This document shows positions 38,091 to 46,607 of a DNA stretch of 64,000 nucleotides, one piece after another; the stretch's first letter is position 1, and each line of letters begins with the position of its first letter. The notes under the pieces are model-generated. The model worked only from the letters and a program-made list of their open reading frames with translations, did not search any database and was not told the origin of the DNA. The stretch lies in assembly GCA_963824095.1 (NCBI GenBank), contig CAWGNS010000005.1, positions 124,001-188,000 of the forward strand, given 5' to 3'. Source of the stretch: JBBDWJ01 sp963824095. Lineage in GTDB: Bacteria > Acidobacteriota > Terriglobia > Bryobacterales > UBA6623. The translations under genes were made by a program, and so were the position numbers.

Positions 38091-38802
38091 GAGAGGCTCC
38101 TTTCTGGCCGGGGGGTTCGTCGCGATCTGCAGAGTCTTGCAAGCCGCACGTGGCGTGCCATCACGGCCGCCCCCGGCTGCGTGGCGCAGGGGCGTTTGCG
38201 GCGGAGGTTTCGGTGCGATGGATCGCGGAGGGCGCCTGGCCGCCCGACGCGGGCTTTGGCGCGAAAGCTCCCAGGTGCGCCAGAAGACCCACGGCGGAGC
38301 CAGGTCTTGGGGAGCAGGGCCCCCAAGGGTAGAATCGGGATTCTTGAGAACTCAGACCGGGTACCAGGGTGTCGCCGAACCCTCCGTCGCGTACGAATCG
38401 CGAAAACAGAGCCGCGGGCGGAAGCCTGCGGGCCGAGGTCGCTCGAAGGCTGGGTGGGCGCTGCGGCGAGGCGCCCGGGCGGTGGGCGGGCGAGCGGTTG
38501 TCCGGGGGGGCATTTTGGGTGTCTCCCTTGGCAGGGTGTTCACGGGCCCTACGTCGCGAGGAACCGCGACGCGGCAAACCTGGAGGTTCACGCCACGGGT
38601 GGTAGGCCAGGCTACGGGGTTGACCGATGGCGGCGCACTGCGATCACCTCCGCACCGCGCCCTTGTCGGGCTACGACATGGGCGCACCACACCTCACAGC
38701 CCACGATGCCCTTCCGCCGCTCCGTTTATTTACGAAATATTAACGCCAGATAACACGACTTTCTAACGCCGCAGCCTGGGGCATTTCCTTTACCGCCAAC
38801 AG
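38091..38802. other. Divergent intergenic region
   Basis: 712 bp between ccmH-like and DUF2520 genes. GC-rich up to about 38720, then sharply AT-rich toward the promoter at 38803. Overlapping frames in the GC-rich part match no family. Nothing else recognised. Confidence 0.45.
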
Positions 38803-38831
38803 ATGACAGATTAATAACAAATCTGTATAAT
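38803..38831 (+). promoter_or_regulatory. Sigma70-type promoter with embedded inverted repeat
   Basis: ATGACA (38803-38808, 5 of 6) , 17-nt spacer, TATAAT (38826-38831, perfect). The spacer is almost filled by ACAGATT-aataaca-AATCTGT (38806-38826), perfect 7-bp arms. This is a repressor-operator arrangement for the operon starting at 38908; the leader is about 70 nt and AT-rich. Confidence 0.65.
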
Positions 38832-38907
38832 AGACAAACTCTGATATGCTCATCATTTATTTGGATAATGCATTACACTCCCTGTTGTTTATGGAGAGAG
38901 GTTTCGA

Positions 38908-39792
38908 GTGGTCGAGGTTGGTCTTATCGGCGCGGGGCGGGTGGGGCGCACGCTCACCGCTCTGCTTCCCCGCGAGCAGTTTCAATTGGGGCCGGTGGTG
39001 GGCCGTACCCGGACTTCGGCGCGCCGCTCGGTACGCGAGATGCGCCAGGGAACGGCGGCGGCCAACCTGGAAGCCTTGGCATCCTGCGCCGTGATTCTGG
39101 TCACCGTCCCGGATCGAGTGCTCGAAGAAGTGGTGCGCAAGCTGGCCGAGGCGCAGTTCCGGTTCGCCAAGAAGGTCATCATCCAGACCGGACGGCTGCA
39201 CGATAGCAGCCACCTCGCCGCGCTGCGGCGGCGCGGCGCGGCAGTCGGATCGCTGCAGCCGTTGTTCGCGTTTCAGCGGCCCGTGCCGAGCCTGGCCGGC
39301 GTGCAGTGCGCCGTCGAAGGCGACCCGGCCGCCACGCGCATGGCGCGCCGCATGATTCGCGGCTGGGACGGCGAGTTCCAACTGGTGGGCGCCGCGCAGA
39401 AAATCCACCTCGGAATCGCCTGCTCGATTGCCGGAGATTTCTTGCCGGGGCTGCTCGAAATGTTCGTCCGGCAGCTTGCTTTGGCGGGATTTTTGAAGAA
39501 AAGATCGCTCAGCGCGGCAATACCGCTGCTCGATGCGGCCTTTCGCGAATATGCGCGCGCGGGGCGCCGGGCGCGGCCGGGGCCGCTGCTGCAAAACGAT
39601 GCGCTGACCGTGGGCCGCTATCTCGACGCCCTCGACGGCATCGACCCGGCGTTGGCCGACGACTACCGCAATGCGGCGCGGCGCACGCTGGAAATCCTGC
39701 GGATGAAGAGCCATGAGTTGTCGTTCCTCGATTCTACCCGCGATCGCGGCGCTCTTGCTTTGGGCGCCGTGGCCGGCGCCGGCTCAAAATGA
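38908..39792 (+). CDS. Rossmann-like and DUF2520 domain protein
   Basis: 294 residues from GTG 38908, GAGAGG a few bases upstream. N-terminal NAD(P)-binding fold (VEVGLIGAGRVGRTLTALLP; VILVTVPDRVLEEVVRKLAE; GSLQPLFAFQRPVPSLAGVQ) and an all-helical C-terminal DUF2520 domain (KIHLGIACSIAGDFLPGLLE). The build is that of pyrroline-5-carboxylate/ketopantoate-type reductases, and several members of the family sit near pantothenate genes, but not here. The substrate is unknown. The C-terminus overlaps the next gene by 80 bp. Confidence 0.88.
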   Translation: MVEVGLIGAGRVGRTLTALLPREQFQLGPVVGRTRTSARRSVREMRQGTAAANLEALASCAVILVTVPDRVLEEVVRKLAEAQFRFAKKVIIQTGRLHDSSHLAALRRRGAAVGSLQPLFAFQRPVPSLAGVQCAVEGDPAATRMARRMIRGWDGEFQLVGAAQKIHLGIACSIAGDFLPGLLEMFVRQLALAGFLKKRSLSAAIPLLDAAFREYARAGRRARPGPLLQNDALTVGRYLDALDGIDPALADDYRNAARRTLEILRMKSHELSFLDSTRDRGALALGAVAGAGSK

Positions 39793-40093
39793 GCGGCGGC
39801 CGCCGATCGACATCAACCGCGCCGGCGTCGAGCAGTTGATGCAACTGCCCGGCGTGGGGCCGGTGCGAGCCGCAGCGATCGTGCGCGTTCGCGAGCGCAA
39901 TGGCCCGTTCCGCACGGTCGACGAATTGCGGGCCCTGCCGCGCCTTCCCGAGAAGCTGTTCGAGCGGATACGGCGCATGGTGAGCGTGACAACGCCGCCG
40001 GCACTCCCGGCCGCCCCCGATTCCTCCGCCCTGCCTCGCCAATCCACATCGAGGCAAGCGCCTTCCCCGCCGCGGTCATGCGCCCCACGGTGA
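39713..40093 (+). CDS. ComEA-like helix-hairpin-helix protein
   Basis: 126 residues from ATG 39713. Signal peptide (SSILPAIAALLLWAPWPAPAQ), then a tandem HhH domain at about 32-95: IDINRAGVEQLMQLPGVGPV, RAAAIVRVRERNGPFRTVDE, LRALPRLPEKLFERIRRMV. A Pro/Ser tail follows. Secreted HhH proteins of this kind bind DNA outside the cytoplasm and act in competence, but in many non-competent bacteria the role is unknown. No other competence gene is in the window. The 80-bp overlap with the DUF2520 gene is long but the signal peptide supports this start. Confidence 0.88.
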   Translation: MSCRSSILPAIAALLLWAPWPAPAQNERRPPIDINRAGVEQLMQLPGVGPVRAAAIVRVRERNGPFRTVDELRALPRLPEKLFERIRRMVSVTTPPALPAAPDSSALPRQSTSRQAPSPPRSCAPR

Positions 40094-40094
40094 T

Positions 40095-41204
40095 ATGTTG
40101 GACGGAACCACGCCCCGCCCCGGCCGCGGCGCGCCGGGTTTCCCCAACATGGCCCACGACAGCGCACCCGTCCGCGAGGGCGAACAAATCGACCCTGCCG
40201 CGCTGCGGGCTTTCCTGCGCGACAAACTGCCCGCGGCTGGGCCGCTACTCGGCGTCGAACAGTTCCCCGGCGGACATTCCAACCTGACTTACCTGCTGCG
40301 CTGCGAGCGCGGCGAATATGTGCTGCGGCGGCCGCCTTTCGGTCCGGTTCCGCCCAAAGCGCACGACATGGCCCGCGAGTTCCGCGTCCTCGAAGCGGTC
40401 GGCCCGCACTTTCGCCACGCGCCGGGCGTGTATCTGCTGTGCGAGGACCCCGCCGTGCTGGGCAGCGTGTTCTATGTGATGGAACGACGCCGCGGCGTGA
40501 TCCTGCGCCGCGAAGCCGCGCCCGAGTTCGTGGCGATCGCCGACTATGCCCGGCGCGCTAGTGAAGCCTTCATCGATTGCCTGGCCGAGCTGCACTCGAT
40601 CGATATTCGCCGCAGCAGTCTGGACGCTCTGGGACGTCCCGACGGCTTTCTGGAACGCCAGGTGCGCGGCTGGACGCAACGTTGGGAGCGCGCCCGGACC
40701 AGCGACCTGCCCCAGATGCAACGGCTCAGCGAGTGGCTGGCCGCACACCGGCCCGATTCGCCGCCGCCGACCCTGGTTCACAACGATTTCAAGCTCGACA
40801 ACCTGATGCTCGACCCGCAAGATCCGGGCCGCGTGGTCGCAGTGCTAGATTGGGAGATGGCGACCGTCGGCGACCCGCTGGTCGATCTGGGCATCGTGCT
40901 GTGCTACTGGCCCGAGGCGGGCGATCCGCGGGTGCGCCGCGAAGCGATCAGTCCGCTAACGACCGGGCCCGGCTGGTTTTCCCGCAGGCAACTCCTCGAA
41001 CGCTACCAGTCCCGCAGCGGCCTCAACCTCACCGCCATCCCCTACTACGAAGTGTTTGGAGTGTTCAGGCTGGCCGTGGTATTGCAACAAATCTACTATC
41101 GCTATTTCATCGGGCAGACCCACGACGCGCGCTTTCGCGACTTCGACCAGCGCGTGCGCGGCCTCGCCGAAGCCGCCGTGCTGGTGATGGAGTCGGCCGG
41201 GTGA
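40095..41204 (+). CDS. APH/ACAD10-like phosphotransferase family protein
   Basis: 369 residues from ATG 40095 (ATG 40149 is an alternative, also without a strong ribosome site). Aminoglycoside-phosphotransferase/choline-kinase fold: N-lobe FPGGHSNLTYLLRCERGEYV, LRRPPFGPVPPKAHDM; catalytic loop LVHNDFKLDNLMLDP (Brenner motif HxDxxxxN) and metal-binding VLDWEMATVGDPLVDLG. This ACAD10-N-like group is often linked to acyl-CoA dehydrogenase genes and is thought to phosphorylate hydroxyacyl substrates. No dehydrogenase gene is here. It overlaps the next gene by 4 bp (GTGA). Confidence 0.88.
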   Translation: MLDGTTPRPGRGAPGFPNMAHDSAPVREGEQIDPAALRAFLRDKLPAAGPLLGVEQFPGGHSNLTYLLRCERGEYVLRRPPFGPVPPKAHDMAREFRVLEAVGPHFRHAPGVYLLCEDPAVLGSVFYVMERRRGVILRREAAPEFVAIADYARRASEAFIDCLAELHSIDIRRSSLDALGRPDGFLERQVRGWTQRWERARTSDLPQMQRLSEWLAAHRPDSPPPTLVHNDFKLDNLMLDPQDPGRVVAVLDWEMATVGDPLVDLGIVLCYWPEAGDPRVRREAISPLTTGPGWFSRRQLLERYQSRSGLNLTAIPYYEVFGVFRLAVVLQQIYYRYFIGQTHDARFRDFDQRVRGLAEAAVLVMESAG

Positions 41205-41914
41205 GCGCGCTCTATCTGATCCGCCACGCGCAGGCCGGGCCGCGTCACAAATACGACCAGCTTTCCGATCTGGGCCGGCAGCAGGCCCGCCGGCTCGGCG
41301 AATCCCTGGCCGCGCAGGGCGTTTCGTTCAGCGCGGCCTATTGCGGGGGCCTGGCCAGGCAGCGGCTCACCGCCGAAGCGGTCGAGCAGGCCTATCGCAA
41401 CAGTGGAGTTCCCTTCCCTGCAATCGAGCAGGACCCGCACTGGGACGAGTTCGACCTGGGCGACGTCTATCGCGGCATGGCCGAGCCGCTCAGCCGCGAC
41501 GACGCCCAGTTCGCCGCCGAGTACGCCGAGATGATGCGGCTGATCGACGACGAAGATCACGCGCTGCACCGTACCCACAACTATTGCGACATCGCAATCA
41601 TTCGCGCCTGGGTGGCGCGGCGCTACCAGTATGGCGGCGAGTCGTGGGAGGCTTTTCGATCGCGCGTCGAGCGCCCGCGGACGGCGCTGGCGCAAGCCAA
41701 GCCAGGCGAACAGATCGCGGTGTTCACGTCGGCCACGCCGATTAGCCTCTGGGTGGGGCGCTCGCTCGGCCTCAACGACGCCAACATCTGGCGCCTGGCC
41801 GGCGTCGTCTATAACAGCGGCATCACCACGCTGCGCGTCTCGAGCGACGACTGCCGCCTGTTCACCTTCAACGGTGTCCCGCACTTGAGGCCCGAAATGC
41901 GAACCTTCCGCTAA
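41201..41914 (+). CDS. Histidine phosphatase (phosphoglycerate mutase-like) family protein
   Basis: 237 residues from GTG 41201. The phospho-acceptor motif LIRHAQAG is at residues 6-13, followed by LSDLGRQQARRLGESLAAQG, YCGGLARQRLTAEAV, a distal Glu in the WDEFDLGDVYRG region, and VFTSATPISLWVGRSL, where the second catalytic His of the family is expected but Ser/Thr is found instead. Coupling by a 4-bp overlap to the phosphotransferase suggests opposing kinase/phosphatase acts on one metabolite (inference). Confidence 0.85.
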   Translation: MSALYLIRHAQAGPRHKYDQLSDLGRQQARRLGESLAAQGVSFSAAYCGGLARQRLTAEAVEQAYRNSGVPFPAIEQDPHWDEFDLGDVYRGMAEPLSRDDAQFAAEYAEMMRLIDDEDHALHRTHNYCDIAIIRAWVARRYQYGGESWEAFRSRVERPRTALAQAKPGEQIAVFTSATPISLWVGRSLGLNDANIWRLAGVVYNSGITTLRVSSDDCRLFTFNGVPHLRPEMRTFR

Positions 41915-42004
41915 GGCCCGGCAGCGGGCGTCCGGCGCGCGCGGCTCGGATTGGCGTGGTTCGGACCGCGCGGGTATTTGGGGGAGTGCGATAGAACAAC
42001 TCCG

Positions 42005-42814
42005 CTAGAACAACTCAATGCGGGTCACCGGTGCGCCCGCCACCGTGTCGTCGGCAACGAAGTCGAGCATCAGCCGCGCATAGTGCGGGTTCGAGACCGA
42101 CAGCGGAAAGTAGAGGTAGCCGGCCACAGGCCGGTCAAACGTGCCAACCGGCAGGCCTTTTTCGCGTAGCTCGGTCTCCATCGTCTTGCGGTCTGCGTCG
42201 GTGCTCGCTTCCGGCTGGCTGTCTCCAATGCCGACGCCGACGCCGGCCGAAGTTTGCCAGCCGCCGCCCCGGCCGTAGTAGGGCCCACCGCTCGAATACC
42301 CTACGCCCACGGTGGGATAGAGCGTCACGTCGCGCCCGCCGCGTTTGGCGTTGCCTTTTTGCAGGACGCGCGCCACGTCTGCCGGCTTCGCCGCTCGCGC
42401 GTAGTCATGCCCCTGGTCCTGGCGCAGAACAAACTGGCCCTCGCGCAGCTCGACCGAGCTACCCTTCGCGGGATACACCGCCACTTCCAGAACCACGTAG
42501 TCCGGATTCAGAGTCGACGCGAAGTTCTTCTCGACCTGATCGCGCGAAAGCGCCTTGACGCCCAGCGAAAATGCGTCGCCCTCGAGGTGATAGGGATAGT
42601 CTGCCGGCTGCGGAAACGGGATCAATCCCGGTTTGTCGCCCGCCCAGGCGACGGCCGCGGCCGCGCAGAGCAGCACCAAAGCTCCGCGGCGCAAGGGACC
42701 CGCCTTACGAACCGGAACCCTTGCTCCGGCGCCTAGCAGCCAGCGTTTGCACGCGCGCACATCGGCGCTCGAAGCCCGTCCTACACGATTCGGTTCCGGT
42801 TGCAAGGTTTTCAT
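42005..42814 (-). CDS. Secreted protein of unknown function
   Basis: 269 residues from ATG 42814, overlapping the stop of the upstream gene (ATGA). A long Arg-rich leader precedes a hydrophobic stretch (GALVLLCAAAAVAWAG), so the signal anchor lies at about 44-60. The rest is a soluble domain (GDAFSLGVKALSRDQVEKNF, DYVVLEVAVYPAKGSSVELR, GQFVLRQDQ), a glycine-rich part (YSSGGPYYGRGGGWQTSAGV), and a beta-rich end (GYLYFPLSVSNPHYARLMLD). I do not recognise the family. It is paired with the PEGA-like protein. Confidence 0.7.
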   Translation of the reverse strand: MKTLQPEPNRVGRASSADVRACKRWLLGAGARVPVRKAGPLRRGALVLLCAAAAVAWAGDKPGLIPFPQPADYPYHLEGDAFSLGVKALSRDQVEKNFASTLNPDYVVLEVAVYPAKGSSVELREGQFVLRQDQGHDYARAAKPADVARVLQKGNAKRGGRDVTLYPTVGVGYSSGGPYYGRGGGWQTSAGVGVGIGDSQPEASTDADRKTMETELREKGLPVGTFDRPVAGYLYFPLSVSNPHYARLMLDFVADDTVAGAPVTRIELF

Positions 42815-43437
42815 GGCTGCTCCTCCTCACCCGGCGTCTCTTCGGTCGGCGTCAGGTTCGCGTCAATGCGTAGCGTCTTGCCGCTCAACACGTAGATGCG
42901 CTGCGAAAAGCTTTCGTGGTCGGTGCGGACTTCGAGGTTGTAGGCTCCCGGCCGCAGCCAGATGCTCTTGAGGTCTTTCGCGACGCCGGCATAGCCGCCA
43001 TCCAGATAAACCAGCCCCTCCTTGGCCTCGGTGCTGAGCCGGACATGGCCGGTGTCGGGCCCCCGCCGATAGCCGCGATAGTAGCCCGGGTCCACGAAAC
43101 CCCCGAGCCAGCCGTAGGAGGGGTAGAAGAACGGGTCCCACGCCCCCCAGCCGTAGGGCCACGCCCGGTAGGGTGCGCCGAAATAGGGGTATCCGGAGAA
43201 GTGCGAATAGCCGGCCCCGGCCGAGATGCCGCCCAGCCGCACTCGCGTGCCGCGGGCCTCGTGATCCCCACCGCCCTCGCGACGCCCCGCGCCGTCGGCC
43301 GCCCTACTCTGGGCTGCCCTACTCTGGGCCGCCCTACTCTGGGCCTTGGCGTGCCCGCCCGAGTCTCGCGCCATGGCCGGCGGGTTCCACAACGCCCCAG
43401 CCAACATAGCCGCCACGGCGATTGCCCAGGTCTTCAT
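42811..43437 (-). CDS. Secreted PEGA-domain-like protein with tandem AQSRA repeats
   Basis: 208 residues from ATG 43437 (GGGAG upstream). Signal peptide (WAIAVAAMLAGALWNPPAMA), a low-complexity charged region with three AQSRA units encoded by three 15-bp tandem repeats (43298-43342), a Tyr/Gly/Trp-rich middle (YPYFGAPYRAWPYGWGAWDP), and a PEGA-like domain at the end (LVYLDGGYAGVAKDLKSIWL, AYNLEVRTDHESFSQRIYVL). PEGA domains occur in surface and adhesion proteins. It is first of a two-gene operon with the unknown secreted protein. Confidence 0.8.
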   Translation of the reverse strand: MKTWAIAVAAMLAGALWNPPAMARDSGGHAKAQSRAAQSRAAQSRAADGAGRREGGGDHEARGTRVRLGGISAGAGYSHFSGYPYFGAPYRAWPYGWGAWDPFFYPSYGWLGGFVDPGYYRGYRRGPDTGHVRLSTEAKEGLVYLDGGYAGVAKDLKSIWLRPGAYNLEVRTDHESFSQRIYVLSGKTLRIDANLTPTEETPGEEEQP

Positions 43438-43937
43438 AGCGCTCCCTTGGATCCTGCGTGTCCCAGGCGAGACACACCGATTTTCCTGTATTGGGAGCAC
43501 TCCGCGCGCCAAACCACCAAACCTTTTCTTTTCAGCCAGTTCTAAAGTTTCCGGGGCGGCCAAACGGTGGCCGAAATCCACCAAACGGATGGAGAAGCAC
43601 CATCTACGTATGCCGGATTACAGTACGGGACAACCATGCTTGGACCTCGATTGCGCCACCTTGGTGACGGCTTCTGAGGCGGCGTGGCTGCGTCCACCAC
43701 TCCCCGGTGCAGAGCCCTCATCGCGCCCCGAACCCGCATATATCGGTGCCGACGCCCGAACCTAACGGCCCGCCGGAGGTCGGCCGGCCAGCACGTTCCG
43801 CCCCGCCGAAAACCCAAACATATCTCCCACCCCGATACACACAAAGGCTACAATCGGGCGGCTGTGCCATATCGTACCAAGGCCGCTAACGGCTCCCGGT
43901 GTCGCCGGGCATTTCCGGATCCCTGGAGGGACCTACC
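43438..43937. other. Intergenic region between divergent surface genes
   Basis: 500 bp upstream of the sulfatase-like gene. TACAAT at 43849-43854 could be a -10 but no matching -35 is seen. No gene or repeat supported. Confidence 0.4.
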
Positions 43938-46454
43938 ATGTCGTCGCCCACGAGGTCGTCAAAACTCCGTTCCACCCGCGCCATGAATCATTCGCTGCCG
44001 ATCAGGAGAAAAGCCGGACCGGTGTTACTGGCGGCCTGTTGCGCGGCGCTGCTCAGCCTCGGCGGATGCGCCGGACCGGGCGGCGGCGAACGCACCATCC
44101 ACCTCGTCGATCGATTCGATTCGAAGATGATCGAAGGCTCCCCGCAATCCGCCGAGGCGAAACCCGCGGCGCTGTGGGATTTCTCGACCGCAACCGGCGG
44201 CGACAACGCCACCCTCGGCTGGAAGGCCGGCCCGGGCGTCACGGGACTGAAAGTTGTCGATGGCCGTCTGACCGGCCGCTCGACCACCGACTTCCCCGTC
44301 ATCTACGCCGAGCGGCCGGCCGTCGACGAAAACGACACCGTATACTCGCTCGACGTGCGGCTGCGCGCCAACGACGGGGCCAACATGAGCGCCAATGGAA
44401 TGCACACAGCCAAGCTCGATCTCAATCAGGCTGTGAAAGTCGCCCGCGGTTTGCCCTGGGCCATGACGAGCCCGATTCGCGCCGGCGATGCCTTTCAGAA
44501 TCTCAGCCTGCAGCCGGCGGCTTCCCTCTCGCTGCGCACCGCCGAGACGATCGCCGTCCGGCCGGTCGACGTCGCCGGCGCCACGTTCGAAATCGAATCC
44601 GTGCGGCTGGTTCCGCAAAAAGAGCACCGCGAGGCGATCCCCAGCGGGGTGGGCTGGAGCGGCCTCAGCGAGATTTATCGCGAAACGATCGTGTCGCGCT
44701 CGCCCGAGAGCATTCGCATGGACCTGAAGATTCCCGCCAACGCCTGGCTCGATCTCAACATCGGCACGGTCGACAACGAGCCGGTGACATTCAAGATCGC
44801 CGCCGTGTCGGGCGGCAACGAGCACGTGCTTCTCGACCAAACCGTGACGACGCCGCATCGTTGGGAGCGCGCGCCGGTCGACTTGAGCAGTTACGCTGGT
44901 GACACCACGCTGCTGTTCTCGCTCGACGTGCCGGCCGAAAGGCGCGTGGGGTTCTGGGGCAGCCCGGTGATTCGCACCCACGACTCGACGCCGCCGACGC
45001 AACAGGCCCCGGCCCCGGCGCTGAGCGGAGCGCAAGCGCCGCAGGGCGTCATTCTCATCATGTGCGACACGTTGCGCAAGGATCACCTCAACCCTTACGG
45101 CTACAAGCGCGAGACCGTGCCGCACCTGGCCGCGATGGCTTCCGAAGGCGCGCTGTTCCTCGACGATGTTACGCAGGCGACCTGGACCAAGGTCGCGACG
45201 CCGTCGATCGTGACGTCGCTCTATCCTTCCTCGCACCGCGTCCGGGATTTCACCGACCGTCTGTCGCCGGCTGCGACGACAATCGCCGAGGTTTACCGCG
45301 CGGCGGGTTTCGCCACGGTCGCCTACTCGTCGGTGCTGTTCACCGGCAAGTTCAGCAATCTGCACCAGGGCTACGACGAGCTGCACGAGGCGACTTCGGT
45401 CGCCGACCCGCGCTATTCCGCCAAGACGGCGCGCACGTACGTCGACCGCGCCACCGACTGGATCGAGCATCACCAGGACACGCCGTTTTTCATGTACCTG
45501 CATGTCTTCGACCCGCACGATCCGTTCGAGCCGCGCGCGCCCTACGCCTCGTTGTATGCCGACCCGGCCAAGAAAGAGAAACATGAAAAGGACGTCGAGA
45601 CAGCCCTGAAGTTCATCGAAGATCCGCTGATGAAACAATTCCACATGCCCAACCGCGCCGAGATGGAGAAAGCGGGGCTCGACCCGGCGGAGTTCGTGGG
45701 CTACGACGAGGATTGGTACGACGGCTCGATTCGCGGCATGGACGCCGAGGTTGGCCGCCTGCTCGAGCGGCTGCGCGCGATGGGTCTCGCCGAGAGAGTG
45801 CAGGTCGCCTTCATCGGCGATCACGGCGAAGAGTTCATCGATCACGGCAAGATGTTCCACGGGCAGTCGGTTTACAGCGAGCTGACCAACGTGCCGTTGA
45901 TGCTCTACAGGCCGGGCACGATTCCCGCGGTGAAGATCACCGAAACCGTGCGCAGCATCGACCTGATGCCGACGCTGCTCGACCTGAGCGGCCTCACCCC
46001 GCCGGCCGAAGTGCAAGGCCAGAGCCTGGTGCCGCTGCTGGCCGCGGCGAGCCGTCCGCGCGAAGCCGCCGCCGGCCCGGAAGGCGATAGCCCCACGGCC
46101 GCCGGCTGGAACGACCAACCCGCCGTCAGCGAGAAAGCAGCGACCACGCAAGGCGGCGGCCCGCCGCCGCGCGAGACGGAGTCTTACAGCATCGTCCTCG
46201 AGGGCTGGAAGCTGATTCACAACATCCACCGCGTTGGGGACAAGCCCGAGTTCGAGCTATTCCAGCGCGCCGGCGATCCGCTGGATCAAAAGAATGTCGC
46301 CGCCGAGCATCCCGACATCGTCGAGCGGCTCAAGGGCGAACTGGAGAACTGGCACAAGATGGTCGAGGCGGCTCAGCTTCCCGAAAGCGTTTCGGAGGAG
46401 AACCTTTCGCCGGCGGAGTTGGAGCGGCTGCGGAGTTTGGGGTATATCAAATGA
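43938..46454 (+). CDS. Sulfatase/alkaline-phosphatase superfamily lipoprotein lacking the usual nucleophile
   Basis: 838 residues from ATG 43938, which has GGAGGG seven bases upstream (earlier in-frame start at 43899 has none). Lipoprotein signal (PVLLAACCAALLSLGGC). Residues about 35-355 are a beta-rich N-terminal region; the sulfatase fold runs from about 370: IMCDTLRKDHLNPYGY (metal ligand Asp), then TWTKVATPSIVTSLYPSSHR, where sulfatases have C/S-x-P-x-R. Here the position of the formylglycine Cys/Ser is Ala and the Arg is Ile. FIGDHGEEFIDHGKMFHG gives the second metal site. So it is a hydrolase-fold protein that may use a nearby Thr or be inactive. It sits upstream of the surface-polysaccharide genes. 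Confidence 0.85.
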   Translation: MSSPTRSSKLRSTRAMNHSLPIRRKAGPVLLAACCAALLSLGGCAGPGGGERTIHLVDRFDSKMIEGSPQSAEAKPAALWDFSTATGGDNATLGWKAGPGVTGLKVVDGRLTGRSTTDFPVIYAERPAVDENDTVYSLDVRLRANDGANMSANGMHTAKLDLNQAVKVARGLPWAMTSPIRAGDAFQNLSLQPAASLSLRTAETIAVRPVDVAGATFEIESVRLVPQKEHREAIPSGVGWSGLSEIYRETIVSRSPESIRMDLKIPANAWLDLNIGTVDNEPVTFKIAAVSGGNEHVLLDQTVTTPHRWERAPVDLSSYAGDTTLLFSLDVPAERRVGFWGSPVIRTHDSTPPTQQAPAPALSGAQAPQGVILIMCDTLRKDHLNPYGYKRETVPHLAAMASEGALFLDDVTQATWTKVATPSIVTSLYPSSHRVRDFTDRLSPAATTIAEVYRAAGFATVAYSSVLFTGKFSNLHQGYDELHEATSVADPRYSAKTARTYVDRATDWIEHHQDTPFFMYLHVFDPHDPFEPRAPYASLYADPAKKEKHEKDVETALKFIEDPLMKQFHMPNRAEMEKAGLDPAEFVGYDEDWYDGSIRGMDAEVGRLLERLRAMGLAERVQVAFIGDHGEEFIDHGKMFHGQSVYSELTNVPLMLYRPGTIPAVKITETVRSIDLMPTLLDLSGLTPPAEVQGQSLVPLLAAASRPREAAAGPEGDSPTAAGWNDQPAVSEKAATTQGGGPPPRETESYSIVLEGWKLIHNIHRVGDKPEFELFQRAGDPLDQKNVAAEHPDIVERLKGELENWHKMVEAAQLPESVSEENLSPAELERLRSLGYIK

Positions 46455-46607
46455 AGCGCCGCAGCGCGCGTTCCAGAGCAAGCGGATCTGGCCTCCGGGG
46501 GTAGCGGCACGGCGAAATGGGGTCCCCCCTTCGCGTTGACCATCCGGCGCTTACAATAAAGCCTTTGCGGGTGGAGGCTCAGCGGGCCGACGCCTTGCGC
46601 CGAACCC

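Noticed and set aside
38020..38766. Long plus-strand frames between the ccmH-like and DUF2520 genes
   Set aside because: Gly/Arg-rich, overlap the ccmH-like gene on the other strand and lack any domain or ribosome site.
41915..42004. Terminator between the histidine phosphatase and the secreted-protein gene
   Set aside because: A CGCGCGG/CCGCGCG pairing exists but the loop is long and no T-run follows.
46536..46557. TTGACC and TACAAT before the deacetylase-like gene as a promoter
   Set aside because: The spacer would be only 10 bp, too short for a sigma70 promoter.
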